43,899 bases of DNA from Pararhodobacter sp. (GCA_020832665.1 JAFIEG010000035.1:1-43899); one strand, 5' to 3'. Counted from the first letter of the stretch, positions 24,992-43,863 are shown. The notes: a model not told the origin generated them from the sequence alone. Made by a program: numbers and translations.

Positions 24992-25912
24992 ATGAGCCAC
25001 GAAGGCACGACGCCGCTGCCGCTAGAGATCGTGCTGCATCTCGGGGCCCACAAGACGGCAACCACGCATCTGCAACTGGCGCTGGGGCGTGCGCGCGCGG
25101 CGCTGGCGGGGCAGGGGGTGGCGATGTTCCTGCCCGACGATCTGCGCCGCAACGGGCTGCGGCTGGCCGATTGCCTGTCGGCCCTGCCCGAGGATCGCAG
25201 CCATAACGCCGTCATCCGCAAGGCCCTTGCCGACGCTGCGCGCGGGGCGCGGCTGCTGCTGATATCGGAAGAGAACATCCTTGGCAGCGCCCATCAGCCG
25301 GCGATGATTCGCGAGGCGCGCCTCTACCCCGATGCCGAGGCGCGGCTGGCGCGGCTGCGCGGGCTTCTGCCCGCCGGGCGCGTGACCATTACGCTGGCCA
25401 TGCGCGACCCGGCGGGGTTTCTGGTTTCGGCCTATTCGCAGCGCCTGCTCAGCGGTCGGTTGGAGGCCTTCGAGCACTATCGCGACGGGCTCGACCCGGC
25501 GGCGCTTTCCTGGCACAAGCTTGTGGCGCGGCTGCGCGCGGCCATGCCCGATGCGGGGCTGGTGCTGTGGGCCTATGAGGATTATCCCGCCATCGCCGGG
25601 CAGGTGCTGGCGGCAATGCTGGGCCGCGGGGGCGCGCGCCATGTTCGCCCAGGACCGGGGCGCGCGCATCCGGGGCTGAGCGCGGCGGCGCATGCGGCGC
25701 TCATGGCCGAGGCGCCGGCGCTGGCCGATGCCGGGCCCGAGGCGGTGCAGGCGCGCGCACGGGCGCTGCGCCGGCAGTTCGACCGGGCCGGGGGCCACGC
25801 TCCGATGACGCCCCTCGACGAGGCCACGCGCAACCGTGCCGCCGTCGCCTATGCGCAGGAAATTGCGCGACTGGCCGCCGAGCCGGGGGTTCGCCTGCTC
25901 GCCAAGGGTTGA
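24992..25912 (+). CDS. Sulfotransferase-like P-loop protein
   Basis: A 306-residue protein resembling bacterial sulfotransferases. Near the N-terminus, LHLGAHKTATTHLQ has the 5'-phosphosulfate loop pattern (G-x-x-K-T-x-T-T), and VTITLAMRDPAGFLVSAYSQRLL fits the 3'-phosphate binding strand and helix (R-D-P, then S). The remainder is alanine/arginine rich and poorly conserved. The acceptor is unknown. An upstream ATG would add 20 residues; neither start has a strong ribosome site. It lies between tRNA-Trp and secE, an unusual place for an accessory gene, and its high alanine/arginine content differs from the ribosomal genes that follow. Confidence 0.68.
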   Translation: MSHEGTTPLPLEIVLHLGAHKTATTHLQLALGRARAALAGQGVAMFLPDDLRRNGLRLADCLSALPEDRSHNAVIRKALADAARGARLLLISEENILGSAHQPAMIREARLYPDAEARLARLRGLLPAGRVTITLAMRDPAGFLVSAYSQRLLSGRLEAFEHYRDGLDPAALSWHKLVARLRAAMPDAGLVLWAYEDYPAIAGQVLAAMLGRGGARHVRPGPGRAHPGLSAAAHAALMAEAPALADAGPEAVQARARALRRQFDRAGGHAPMTPLDEATRNRAAVAYAQEIARLAAEPGVRLLAKG

Positions 25913-26004
25913 AACCTGCGCGTGCCGCGCGTATCTCGGCGCGCAGGGATCAGGCCGGCGACAACCGCCGCCGTTTCCGCCCGTTTGCCCGGAAGGTGTG
26001 CGCC

Positions 26005-26202
26005 ATGGCCAAGACCAACCCATTGACCTTCATCCAGCAGGTCCGCTCGGAAACCTCCAAGGTGGTCTGGCCGAACCGGCGTGAGGTTACGGTCAGCACC
26101 ATCATGGTGCTGGTCCTTGCCTCGCTGACCGCGGTGTTCTTCTTTCTGGTGGACTGGATGATCCGCACTGGCCTGGGGGCGATTCTGGGGCTGGTGGGCT
26201 GA
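26005..26202 (+). CDS. secE: Preprotein translocase subunit SecE
   Basis: A 65-residue SecE with a single membrane helix. This is the short form typical of alphaproteobacteria, against 127 residues and three helices in E. coli. The conserved amphipathic region FIQQVRSETSKVVWPNRREV precedes the helix MVLVLASLTAVFFFLVDWMI. GGAAGG lies eight bases before the ATG. SecE stabilises SecY in the translocon. It is followed by a gap containing an apparent terminator before nusG. Confidence 0.95.
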   Translation: MAKTNPLTFIQQVRSETSKVVWPNRREVTVSTIMVLVLASLTAVFFFLVDWMIRTGLGAILGLVG

Positions 26203-26276
26203 CCGTGCAATTCGCGCACCCTCTTGCAATGAGCGCGGCGGGGCGCTAAAGCGCTCGCATTCCCCGCCCGAGAAGC

Positions 26277-26304
26277 GCGCACCGATTCGGTGCGCACATT
26301 TTTT
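26277..26304 (+). terminator. Intrinsic terminator or attenuator between secE and nusG
   Basis: An 8-bp perfect stem (GCGCACCG-ATT-CGGTGCGC) followed by ACATTTTTT. A second GC-rich structure (GAGCGC ... GCGCTC) lies just upstream. It would reduce or stop readthrough from secE into nusG. Confidence 0.75.
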
Positions 26305-26409
26305 CGGGTGGGTGTGGCATTTCCGGCACGACGCCGGGTATCGGGCCGGATATCGGATTTGACGCGAAAACCGGGGGTGGCGCCCCGCAAGGCACAGGGT
26401 TGGAACGGC

Positions 26410-26943
26410 ATGGCCAAGCGCTGGTATTCGGTGAGCGTGCTTTCGAATTTCGAAAAGAAGGTTGCCGAGGCGATCCGTCAGGCGGCGGCCGAGTCCGGCA
26501 TGGAAGACGAGATCGAGGAAGTGCTGGTGCCCACCGAAGAGGTGCTCGAGGTGCGCCGCGGCAAGAAGGTGACGAGCGAGCGGCGTTTCATGCCCGGCTA
26601 TGTGCTGGTGCGCATGGAGATGAACAACCGCACCTATCACCTGGTCAACTCGATCAACCGCGTCACTGGCTTTCTGGGCCAGTCGGGCAAGCCCAGCCCG
26701 ATGCGCGACGAAGAGGTGAACCTGATCCTCAACCGCGTCGAAGAGGGCCAGGAGGCGCCGCGCAACCTGATCCGCTACGAGGTCGGCGAGCAGGTCAAGG
26801 TCAATGACGGGCCCTTCGAGGGCTTTTCCGGCATGGTGGAAGAGGTCGATGACGACCACAGCCGCCTGAAGGTGATGGTGTCGATCTTCGGCCGCCCCAC
26901 GCCGGTGGAACTGGAATTTGCCCAGGTCTCGAAAGTGAGCTGA
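26410..26943 (+). CDS. nusG: Transcription termination/antitermination protein NusG
   Basis: A 177-residue NusG. The NGN domain begins AKRWYSVSVLSNFEKKVAEAI and includes EVLVPTEEVLEVRRGKKVTSERRFMPGYVLV. The C-terminal KOW domain has VGEQVKVNDGPFEGFSGMVEEVDDDHSRLKVMVSIFGRPTPVELEF. It binds RNA polymerase beta' clamp helices and links it to Rho or S10. The frame is open 40 codons upstream, across the terminator region, but family length fixes the start. No clear separate promoter is visible in the 105 bases after the terminator. Confidence 0.95.
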   Translation: MAKRWYSVSVLSNFEKKVAEAIRQAAAESGMEDEIEEVLVPTEEVLEVRRGKKVTSERRFMPGYVLVRMEMNNRTYHLVNSINRVTGFLGQSGKPSPMRDEEVNLILNRVEEGQEAPRNLIRYEVGEQVKVNDGPFEGFSGMVEEVDDDHSRLKVMVSIFGRPTPVELEFAQVSKVS

Positions 26944-27043
26944 GCAAGATTGTGGGAGGCGGGCCCGTGTGGCGCGCCGGGACCACTAAGCAGGCCCCGC
27001 CGGGAAGTCCGTGCCGGGGCGTTGTGAAGAAAGGAGCGGCCTC

Positions 27044-27496
27044 ATGGCCAAGAAAGTGATCGGGCAGCTCAAGCTGCAGGTGAAGGCGGGGCAGGCCAAC
27101 CCCTCGCCGCCCGTCGGCCCCGCGCTGGGCCAGAGGGGCATCAACATCATGGCGTTCTGCAAGGAATTCAACGCCAGGTCGGCCGAGATGGAACCGGGCG
27201 CGCCGGTGCCGGTGGTGATCACCTATTACCAGGACAAGTCCTTCAGCATGGAGCTGAAGACCCCCCCGGCCTCGTGGTATCTGAAAAAGGCCGCCGGGCT
27301 GAAGCCGCAGGGCAAGCGCAACCGCGCCAGGGGTTCCGAAAAGCCGGGCCGCGAAGTGGCGGGCCATGTCACCGTGAAGCAGATTCGCGAGATCGCCGAA
27401 GCCAAGATGAAGGATCTCAACGCTACCGATATCGAAGGCGCGATGCAGATCGTTCTTGGTTCGGCCAAGTCCTGCGGTATCGAGGTGAAGGGGTAA
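27044..27496 (+). CDS. rplK: 50S ribosomal protein L11
   Basis: A 150-residue L11. It has the full two-domain pattern: [36 protein letters not shown] at the N-terminus and [41 protein letters not shown] at the rRNA-binding C-terminus. L11 forms the GTPase-associated centre with 23S rRNA. AAGGAG lies seven bases before the ATG. The 100-base leader after nusG has paired GC-rich segments (GCCCCG ... CGGGGC). Confidence 0.97.
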   Translation: MAKKVIGQLKLQVKAGQANPSPPVGPALGQRGINIMAFCKEFNARSAEMEPGAPVPVVITYYQDKSFSMELKTPPASWYLKKAAGLKPQGKRNRARGSEKPGREVAGHVTVKQIREIAEAKMKDLNATDIEGAMQIVLGSAKSCGIEVKG

Positions 27497-27499
27497 GTC

Positions 27500-28198
27500 A
27501 TGGCCAAGCTAGGAAAACGTACCCGTGCCGCCCGCGATGCCATTGTCGGCAAGAGCAATCTGAGCGTCGAGGAAGCGGTCGCGCTGATCAAGTCGAATGC
27601 GAAGGCGAAATTCGACGAAACCGTTGAAGTGGCGGTAAATCTGGGCGTCGATCCGCGCCATGCCGACCAGATGGTGCGCGGCGTGGTGACGCTGCCCAAC
27701 GGCACCGGCAAGACGGTGCGCGTGGCGGTCTTTGCGCGTGGCCCCAAGGCCGACGAGGCCAAGGAAGCGGGCGCCGATATCGTTGGCGCCGAGGATCTGA
27801 TGCAGGACATCCAGAACGGCAAGATCGAGTTCGATCGCTGCATCGCCACCCCCGACATGATGCCGCTGGTCGGCCGTCTGGGGAAGATCCTGGGCCCGCG
27901 CAACCTGATGCCGAACCCGAAGGTAGGCACCGTCACCATGGATGTGGCGCAGGCGGTGGCCAACGCCAAGGGCGGCGAGGTGCAGTTCAAGGTCGAGAAG
28001 GCCGGGATCATTCATGGCGGAGTCGGCAAGGTTTCCTTCGATGCCGACAAGCTGACCCAGAATGTGCGCGCCTTTGTCGATGCCGTGGCCAAGGCCAAGC
28101 CCACGGGCGCCAAGGGCGCCTATCTGCGCAAGGTCTCGCTCAGCTCGACCATGGGGCCTGGCGTGAGTGTCGATCTGGCCTCGGCGACGGGGCAGTGA
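27500..28198 (+). CDS. rplA: 50S ribosomal protein L1
   Basis: A 232-residue L1, which binds 23S rRNA at the L1 stalk and, in many bacteria, represses its own rplKA mRNA. Typical parts are [46 protein letters not shown] and the C-terminal [21 protein letters not shown]. It starts three bases after the rplK stop, so the two are translationally linked. Confidence 0.97.
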   Translation: MAKLGKRTRAARDAIVGKSNLSVEEAVALIKSNAKAKFDETVEVAVNLGVDPRHADQMVRGVVTLPNGTGKTVRVAVFARGPKADEAKEAGADIVGAEDLMQDIQNGKIEFDRCIATPDMMPLVGRLGKILGPRNLMPNPKVGTVTMDVAQAVANAKGGEVQFKVEKAGIIHGGVGKVSFDADKLTQNVRAFVDAVAKAKPTGAKGAYLRKVSLSSTMGPGVSVDLASATGQ

Positions 28199-28202
28199 TT
28201 TC

Positions 28203-28230
28203 GCGCGGTGGGCACTATCGCCCATCGCGC
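28203..28230. repeat. TGGGC-NNTATY-GCCCA palindromic repeat, divergent copy
   Basis: GCGCGGTGGGC-ACTATC-GCCCATCGCGC, 11-bp arms with one G-T pair, just after rplA. It shares the core and the TAT-containing six-base loop with the copies after rpoB, fusA and tuf, but its outer arms differ. Confidence 0.5.
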
Positions 28231-28302
28231 CTCTGATCCCCGGGCAACCGGGGTTGGCGGGGCCTTCGGGCCTCGTCCTGTCCGAGAAGGCGGGTGGGGG
28301 TA

Positions 28303-28460
28303 ACCCCTTAATTTCCTGCCCGAGATGGGGAACGAGACGAATTTGACCGGGGTATCCCGGGCGGTTTTGGCCTCGCGTCCCTGAAACGGACCCGAACGCC
28401 CCGGCGCCCTGCCGGGGCATAAAAGAGCCGGGGGGAAGCCCCCAAACTTGGAGTGAAACT
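28303..28460 (+). promoter_or_regulatory. Leader of rplJL, candidate L10 autoregulatory site
   Basis: The stretch before rplJ holds consecutive stem-loops, including GCCCCGGC-GCCCT-GCCGGGGC at 28398-28418 and a G-run/C-run pair at 28431-28443. In many bacteria L10-L12 binds such a leader to repress rplJL translation. I infer the function from position and structure; I cannot confirm the conserved kink-turn. Confidence 0.4.
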
Positions 28461-28976
28461 GTGGATAGAGCCCAGAAAGAGAAAGTGGTCGAGGAACTCG
28501 GCCAGATCTTCGAAAGCTCTGGCGTGGTCGTGGTTGCACGCTACGCGGGTCTCACGGTTGCCGAGATGCAGGTCCTGCGCGCGCAGATGCGTGAAGCGGG
28601 CGGGGCCGTGCGCGTTGCCAAGAACAGGCTCGCCAAGATCGCCCTGGAAGGAAAGCCCTGCGCCAGCATCGCCGACCTTCTGACGGGCATGACCGTGCTC
28701 GCCTATTCCGAAGACCCCGTCGCCGCGGCGAAGGTGGTTGACGAGTTCGCCAAGGCCAACAAGAAGCTTGAGATTGTTGGCGGGGCGATGGGCAGCTCGG
28801 CGCTGACGCCGGATGGTGTCAAGGCCGTGGCATCCATGCCGTCGCGCGAAGAGCTTATCGCTCAGGTCGTGTCGTGCATCGGTGCGCCGGCTTCGAACAT
28901 CGCCGGTGCCATTGGCGCGCCTGCTTCGAACATCGCCGGCATCCTCTCCACCCTGGAGGAGCGGGAAGCCGCCTGA
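28461..28976 (+). CDS. rplJ: 50S ribosomal protein L10
   Basis: A 171-residue L10, base of the L7/L12 stalk. The N-terminal rRNA-binding domain begins [36 protein letters not shown] with GTG as start (GGAG seven bases upstream). The C-terminal helix that binds L12 dimers contains a doubled unit, [20 protein letters not shown], at about 142-161, as I recall from other Rhodobacterales. It is followed by rplL after 73 bases that include a short GC hairpin. Confidence 0.97.
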   Translation: MDRAQKEKVVEELGQIFESSGVVVVARYAGLTVAEMQVLRAQMREAGGAVRVAKNRLAKIALEGKPCASIADLLTGMTVLAYSEDPVAAAKVVDEFAKANKKLEIVGGAMGSSALTPDGVKAVASMPSREELIAQVVSCIGAPASNIAGAIGAPASNIAGILSTLEEREAA

Positions 28977-29049
28977 GCAACCGAAGATATCCGCATGCGG
29001 GCAAGCCCGCCCCATGCCGGAACACAATAGTCAGAATGGAAACGGAAAA

Positions 29050-29430
29050 ATGGCTGATCTGAAAGCGCTCGCCGAGCAAATCGTGAACCTGACCCTGCTG
29101 GAAGCGCAGGAACTGAAGCAGATCCTCAAGGACGAATACGGCATCGAGCCCGCTGCCGGCGGCGCGGTGATGATGGCCGGTCCGGCCGCCGGTGGCGATG
29201 CCGCCCCGGCCGAGGAGCAGACCGAATTCGATGTCATCCTTCTTGAAGCCGGCGCCAACAAGATCAACGTGATCAAGGAAGTGCGCGCCATCACCGGCCT
29301 GGGCCTGAAAGAGGCCAAGGATCTGGTGGAAGCCGGCGGCAAGGCCGTGAAGGAACAGGCGCCGAAGGAAGAGGCCGAAGAGATCAAGAAGAAGCTCGAG
29401 GACGCCGGCGCCAAGGTCGAGCTGAAGTAA
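29050..29430 (+). CDS. rplL: 50S ribosomal protein L7/L12
   Basis: A 126-residue L7/L12. The N-terminal dimerisation domain ([29 protein letters not shown]), an alanine/glycine/proline hinge (about 38-56) and the C-terminal factor-binding domain ([36 protein letters not shown]) are all intact. It recruits elongation factors to the ribosome. It is followed by two strong hairpins before rpoB. Confidence 0.97.
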   Translation: MADLKALAEQIVNLTLLEAQELKQILKDEYGIEPAAGGAVMMAGPAAGGDAAPAEEQTEFDVILLEAGANKINVIKEVRAITGLGLKEAKDLVEAGGKAVKEQAPKEEAEEIKKKLEDAGAKVELK

Positions 29431-29465
29431 AGGCGGGGGTGCAGGGCACCCTCGGCAGGAAACAT

Positions 29466-29544
29466 GGCTGGGTCCGGCATGTGCCGGGCCCAGCCGCCGC
29501 TGTTTCAGATGGCGCCTTGCGTGCGAGACGCCTTCTGAAGCAGC
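29466..29544 (+). other. Tandem stem-loops between rplL and rpoB, candidate RNA processing or attenuation site
   Basis: First stem: 13 bp (GGCTGGGTCCGGC with GCCGGGCCCAGCC, loop ATGT, 29466-29495). Second: about 15 bp with one internal mismatch (GCTGTTTCAGA-T-GGCG with CGCC-T-TCTGAAGCAGC, 29499-29544). Neither is followed by a T tract, so they do not look like a plain terminator. In E. coli an attenuator and an RNase III site lie in the same place. Confidence 0.6.
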
Positions 29545-29674
29545 CCGTGGCTCGGGGGCAGGCCGGTGGGACGGCCTGCAAGCATGGAGCCCGCGCTTCT
29601 GTTTCGCATCAGGGTGTCGCTGCCGAGGCCCGACGGCAGCCGCACCCGCGAAGGCAAGAAAGGTGATACCGCGC

Positions 29675-33808
<4,134 letters not shown>

Positions 33809-33829
33809 CCGGCGCAAGGCGCCCGGCCC

Positions 33830-33857
33830 GTAGGATGGGCAGTATTGCCCATCCTAC
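33830..33857. repeat. TGGGC-NNTATY-GCCCA palindromic repeat between rpoB and rpoC
   Basis: GTAGGATGGGC-AGTATT-GCCCATCCTAC, perfect 11-bp arms with a six-base loop. It occupies the middle of the 79-base rpoB-rpoC gap. No T tract follows. Confidence 0.7.
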
Positions 33858-33887
33858 CCTTCCCGCACCCGATGCAAGGAATACGAG

Positions 33888-38114
<4,227 letters not shown>

Positions 38115-38148
38115 TCACGCACCGGTCCTTGGGCCGGGCAGGAAAGTT

Positions 38149-38178
38149 GCGCCCTCCGCCATGCGGGGGGCGCTTTTT
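38149..38178 (+). terminator. Rho-independent terminator after rpoC
   Basis: Stem GCGCCCTCCGC with GCGGGGGGCGC (one T-G pair, CAT loop) followed by five T residues. It ends the rplJL-rpoBC transcript before the opposite-strand gene. Confidence 0.9.
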
Positions 38179-38330
38179 CGTGCCAGATTCGTTGACCGCT
38201 TCGGTTGCAGCGCGGGCAGCGACGGCCAAGGTGGGCACGGGCGGGAACAGTTGCATGCCCCATCCCGGGACACCGGTTCTGGGGGAATGCCTGCGAGCAG
38301 ATGGTGACGCCGGTCTGCCCCGAGCGCTCT

Positions 38331-39257
38331 CTATCCGCTCGGCGACTGGCTTGTGGATTTCGCTTCTTCTTCCGCGAGTGCGTAGATCCTCCGCACTTGC
38401 TCGGCGCGTACGCCATAGGCATCGAAGAACGCCGCTTCCTGCCGCGAATCCAGTAGCGGCAACGGCGTGTCGATCTGCACCGCCGAATCGTTGTGATCGT
38501 TGAGGCCGCGAATGAACATGTCGGGCGTGGGCAGGGTTATGGTGGGCATGTGTTTCCAGACATCACGATGCTGGAAGTTCATCACCGTCTGCGGACAATC
38601 CGCGCGAAAGGCCAGGGCCAGCCCCGGCGCCCAGTAGGCGCGCTCGACCGGGCGCGCGCGAATCCCCTCTGCCGAGGCGCGCAGCACATGGCCGCGGTTG
38701 AAATCGATCGCCACGCGCTGATGGCGCTCGAAAATCGGCGCGGCATCGCGCAGCGTCTGGCGCAGCCGCGCGACGAAGCGCCTGCCGATTCCGTCATCAT
38801 CGTCGAGCCGGAATTGCAGGCTGAAAGGCGCATCATCGCGGCGCACCGAGGCAATCGCGGCGGCCATCACGTCGCGGTGGCGTCCGGGCGGATGCGCCTG
38901 AATCACCGCCTGCGGCATGTCGGCCAGCAAAGCGCGCAGCCGCGCCAGCCGCCCGGCGGGAAAATCCTGGCCGATAACCACCAGAAAAGTGAAATCCTGA
39001 TCGCTCTGGGCGCGCAGGCTGGGCAGCGTTATCGCCTCGAACAGCCGGAAGCGTTCATCCAGCCGCACCGGGTCGTAAAGATAGCGCGCCTGGGCCTCGG
39101 GGGAGACGTGTTCCTTTTGAAAACCGCCCAGGCCGGGATAGGAAAAGCGGCAAAGCCCGATCACCCCGGCCACTGGCCCTGCGGATGACCGGGCAGGTCG
39201 TTTCAGTCGTTTCACGAGGGTTCCAAGCGACACGTCACAGCCTTTCGGGCAGTCCAT
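38331..39257 (-). CDS. Putative rhamnosyltransferase (PF11316-like glycosyltransferase)
   Basis: A 308-residue protein resembling the putative rhamnosyl transferase family of Rhodobacterales: GVIGLCRFSYPGLGGFQKEH, RYLYDPVRLDERFRLFEAITLPSLRAQSDQDFTFLVVIG and FSLQFRLDDDDGIGRRFV. The DDDD stretch is a good candidate for the metal/nucleotide-sugar DxD motif of a GT-A fold. The donor, acceptor and even the rhamnose specificity are unproven. The start is uncertain: the ATG chosen gives MDCPKGCDVSLGTL, while a GTG further in (VKRLKRPA) is equally plausible. It is on the opposite strand and splits the usual rpoC-rpsL neighbourhood. Confidence 0.75.
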   Translation of the reverse strand: MDCPKGCDVSLGTLVKRLKRPARSSAGPVAGVIGLCRFSYPGLGGFQKEHVSPEAQARYLYDPVRLDERFRLFEAITLPSLRAQSDQDFTFLVVIGQDFPAGRLARLRALLADMPQAVIQAHPPGRHRDVMAAAIASVRRDDAPFSLQFRLDDDDGIGRRFVARLRQTLRDAAPIFERHQRVAIDFNRGHVLRASAEGIRARPVERAYWAPGLALAFRADCPQTVMNFQHRDVWKHMPTITLPTPDMFIRGLNDHNDSAVQIDTPLPLLDSRQEAAFFDAYGVRAEQVRRIYALAEEEAKSTSQSPSG

Positions 39258-39595
39258 TCCCGGCAGCCGGACAAGGCTAGCACCGGCCATGGCTGACAAC
39301 AAGCAAACGGCCTGCCGGGCAGGCCCGGCGGCTGTTGACAACCCCAAAGAACCCGCCTATACGGCGCGCACCCGGCACCGCCATGGCGCTGCAGGGACGA
39401 AATATAAATGTAGCGGTCACGATCCGGGCGCGCTTGCCCCGATCCTCTGGAACTCCACCGCGGCGTTCGCCTGATCAGGGCAACGCATGCGGTTTCGTGC
39501 TTTGCGGACGCGCGGAGCACACGAAATGACGACATGCCCCCGGAACCCCCGCTGACGAGCGACGGTGAACGGGCCGCAAGACAAGGCGAGAGCTG
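39258..39595. other. Intergenic and leader region before rpsL
   Basis: This stretch contains the rpsL promoter and a leader of about 225 bases. The leader folds into at least one strong stem-loop (TTTCGTG ... CACGAAA with a two-base bulge and further pairing, 39493-39526). No gene is credible here. The long structured leader could serve autoregulation by S7, as known for the E. coli str operon, although there the site lies between rpsL and rpsG. Confidence 0.5.
39335..39363 (+). promoter_or_regulatory. Promoter of the rpsL-rpsG-fusA-tuf (str) operon
   Basis: A perfect -35 TTGACA and -10 TATACG separated by exactly 17 bases, the best sigma-70 match in the window. Transcription would start near 39370 and give a leader of about 225 bases. 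Confidence 0.8.
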
Positions 39596-39967
39596 ATGCC
39601 AACGATCCAGCAGCTGATCCGCAAGCCGCGGCAGCCGAAAGTGAAGCGCTCCAAGTCGATGCATCTGGAGCAGTGCCCGCAAAAACGCGGCGTGTGCACG
39701 CGTGTCTATACCACCACGCCGAAAAAGCCGAACTCGGCCATGCGCAAGGTGGCAAAGGTGCGTCTGACCAACGGCTACGAGGTCATCAGCTACATTCCCG
39801 GCGAGAAGCACAACCTGCAAGAGCACTCGGTGGTGCTGATCCGCGGTGGCCGGGTCAAGGACTTGCCCGGCGTGCGTTATCACATTCTGCGTGGCGTGCT
39901 GGATACCCAGGGCGTGAAGGATCGCCGCCAGCGCCGCTCGAAATACGGCGCCAAGCGTCCGAAGTAA
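39596..39967 (+). CDS. rpsL: 30S ribosomal protein S12
   Basis: A 123-residue S12 located at the decoding centre. The sequence [34 protein letters not shown] and [17 protein letters not shown] is canonical. The lysines at the two streptomycin-resistance positions (Lys43 in TPKKPNS and Lys88 in RVKDLPG) are of the sensitive type. AAGG precedes the ATG. First gene of the str operon. Confidence 0.98.
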   Translation: MPTIQQLIRKPRQPKVKRSKSMHLEQCPQKRGVCTRVYTTTPKKPNSAMRKVAKVRLTNGYEVISYIPGEKHNLQEHSVVLIRGGRVKDLPGVRYHILRGVLDTQGVKDRRQRRSKYGAKRPK

Positions 39968-40450
<483 letters not shown>

Positions 40451-40462
40451 GGAGCCAGGATC

Positions 40463-42586
40463 ATGGCACGCGAATATCCGCTGACGCGATACCGCAACTT
40501 CGGGATCATGGCGCATATCGACGCCGGCAAGACCACGACCACCGAGCGGATCCTGTTCTATACCGGCAAGAGCCACAAGCTGGGCGAGGTGCATGACGGC
40601 GCCGCGACCATGGACTGGATGGAGCAGGAGCAGGAACGCGGCATTACCATCACCTCGGCGGCGACCACTACCTTCTGGCAGCGCCAGGAAGATCCCAGCA
40701 CCGAGGGCACGTCGGATACGAAGTACCGCTTCAACATCATCGACACGCCGGGTCACGTTGACTTCACCATCGAGGTTGAGCGCTCGCTGGCCGTGCTCGA
40801 CGGCGCGATCTGCCTGCTCGATGCCAATGCCGGCGTCGAGCCCCAGACCGAGACCGTCTGGCGCCAGGCCGACCGTTACGGTGTGCCGCGCATTGTCTTT
40901 GTCAACAAGATGGACAAGATCGGCGCCGATTTCTTCAACTGCGTGAAGATGATCAAGGATCGCACCGGCGCCACCCCGCTGCCGGTCGCGCTGCCGATCG
41001 GTGCCGAAGATCAGCTCGAAGGCATCATTGACCTGATCAAGATGGAAGAGTGGACCTGGAAGGGCGAGGATCTCGGCGCTTCCTGGACCCGCCAGCCGAT
41101 TCGCGACGAGTTGAAGGATCTGGCCGATGAGTGGCGCTCGACGATGATCGAGACTGCGGTCGAGATGGATGATGTCGCGATGGAAGCTTATCTCGAGGGC
41201 GAAGAGCCGGACGAGGCGACGCTGCGCGCGCTTATCCGCAAGGGCACGCTGTCGCTTTCCTTCGTTCCGGTCCTTGCCGGCTCGGCCTTCAAGAACAAGG
41301 GCGTGCAGCCGTTGCTGAACGCGGTGATCGACTTCCTGCCCGGCCCGCTCGATGTGCCTGCCTATATGGGCTTCTCGCCCGATGACGAGACCGAAACGCG
41401 CAACATCTCGCGCTCGGCCAAGGATGACGATCCGTTCTCGGCGCTGGCCTTCAAGATCATGAACGACCCCTTCGTCGGCTCGCTGACCTTCACGCGCATC
41501 TATTCGGGCGTGGTGAAAAAGGGCGACCAGATCCTGAATGCCACCAAGGGCAAGAAGGAACGTGTCGGGCGCATGATGATGATGCACTCGAACGCGCGCG
41601 AAGAGATCGACTGGGCGGCCGCCGGCGACATCATCGCCCTGGCCGGTCTGAAAGAGACGACCACGGGCGACACGCTGTGCGATCCGGCCAAGCCGGTTGT
41701 GCTGGAAACCATGTCCTTCCCCGAGCCGGTGATCGAGATCGCGGTCGAGCCCAAGTCGAAGGCCGATCAGGAGAAGATGGGCATCGCGCTGGCGCGACTG
41801 GCCGCCGAGGATCCGTCCTTCCGCGTCGAGACCGATTTCGAATCGGGCCAGACCATCATGAAGGGCATGGGCGAGCTTCATCTCGACATTCTGGTTGACC
41901 GCATGAAGCGCGAGTTCAAGGTCGAGGCCAATATCGGCGCGCCGCAGGTGGCCTATCGCGAGACGATCAGCCATCTGGCCGAGGTCGATTACACGCACAA
42001 GAAGCAGACCGGCGGTTCGGGACAGTTCGCCCGCATCAAGCTGGTCATCGAGCCGACCGAGCCGGGCGAAGGTTACAGCTTCGACAACAAGATCGTTGGC
42101 GGTGTGGTGCCGAAGGAATACATCCCCGGCGTCGAGAAGGGCGTGAAATCGGTGATGGATTCGGGCCCGCTGGCCGGCTTCCCTGTGATCGATTTCAAGG
42201 TGGCCCTGATTGACGGCGCCTATCACGATGTCGACTCGTCGGTCCTGGCCTTCGAGATCGCCGCCCGCGCAGCGATGCGCGAGGGGCTGAAGAAGGCCGG
42301 CGCCAAGCTGCTCGAGCCGATCATGAAGGTCGAGGTGGTGACGCCCGAGGAATACACGGGTTCCATCATCGGTGATCTGACCAGCCGTCGTGGCATGGTG
42401 CAGGGTCAGGAAAGCCGCGGCAACGCCAATGTGATCAACGCCATGGTGCCGCTGGCCAACATGTTCGGCTACATCAACAATCTGCGCTCGATGTCGTCGG
42501 GCCGGGCCGTGTTCACCATGCAGTTCGACCATTACGAACCGGTCCCGCAGAACATCTCTGACGAGATTCAGAAGAAATACGCGTGA
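40463..42586 (+). CDS. fusA: Elongation factor G
   Basis: A 707-residue EF-G, the translocase GTPase. G1 is [16 protein letters not shown]3 DTPGHVDF and G4 [11 protein letters not shown]. Domains II-V follow, with [21 protein letters not shown] in domain III and the domain IV loop [16 protein letters not shown]. The domain V end [18 protein letters not shown] is complete. It starts 12 bases after rpsG with GGAG upstream. Length fits EF-G1; it is not the recycling-only type EF-G2. Confidence 0.97.
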   Translation: MAREYPLTRYRNFGIMAHIDAGKTTTTERILFYTGKSHKLGEVHDGAATMDWMEQEQERGITITSAATTTFWQRQEDPSTEGTSDTKYRFNIIDTPGHVDFTIEVERSLAVLDGAICLLDANAGVEPQTETVWRQADRYGVPRIVFVNKMDKIGADFFNCVKMIKDRTGATPLPVALPIGAEDQLEGIIDLIKMEEWTWKGEDLGASWTRQPIRDELKDLADEWRSTMIETAVEMDDVAMEAYLEGEEPDEATLRALIRKGTLSLSFVPVLAGSAFKNKGVQPLLNAVIDFLPGPLDVPAYMGFSPDDETETRNISRSAKDDDPFSALAFKIMNDPFVGSLTFTRIYSGVVKKGDQILNATKGKKERVGRMMMMHSNAREEIDWAAAGDIIALAGLKETTTGDTLCDPAKPVVLETMSFPEPVIEIAVEPKSKADQEKMGIALARLAAEDPSFRVETDFESGQTIMKGMGELHLDILVDRMKREFKVEANIGAPQVAYRETISHLAEVDYTHKKQTGGSGQFARIKLVIEPTEPGEGYSFDNKIVGGVVPKEYIPGVEKGVKSVMDSGPLAGFPVIDFKVALIDGAYHDVDSSVLAFEIAARAAMREGLKKAGAKLLEPIMKVEVVTPEEYTGSIIGDLTSRRGMVQGQESRGNANVINAMVPLANMFGYINNLRSMSSGRAVFTMQFDHYEPVPQNISDEIQKKYA

Positions 42587-42591
42587 TGCAA

Positions 42592-42647
42592 GCGGTGGGC
42601 GGTATCGCCCACCCTACCCCCCGTAGGGTGGGCAATATGCCCACCGC
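42592..42647. repeat. Double copy of the TGGGC palindromic repeat between fusA and tuf
   Basis: Left copy GCGGTGGGC-GGTATC-GCCCACCCTAC and right copy GTAGGGTGGGC-AATAT-GCCCACCGC face each other across CCCCC. Each folds alone, and the pair also forms one large imperfect palindrome of about 25-bp arms, a cruciform-capable structure filling most of the 84-base gap. No T tract follows. Confidence 0.75.
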
Positions 42648-42670
42648 CACGAAGACAAGGAGAGGCCCAG

Positions 42671-43846
<1,176 letters not shown>

Positions 43847-43863
43847 CGCCAGGGCCAATGCCG

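Noticed and set aside
28880-28950. Tandem duplication in the C-terminus of L10 as a possible assembly error
   Set aside because: The doubled APASNIAG unit is, as I recall, present in L10 of other Rhodobacterales, so it is real sequence.
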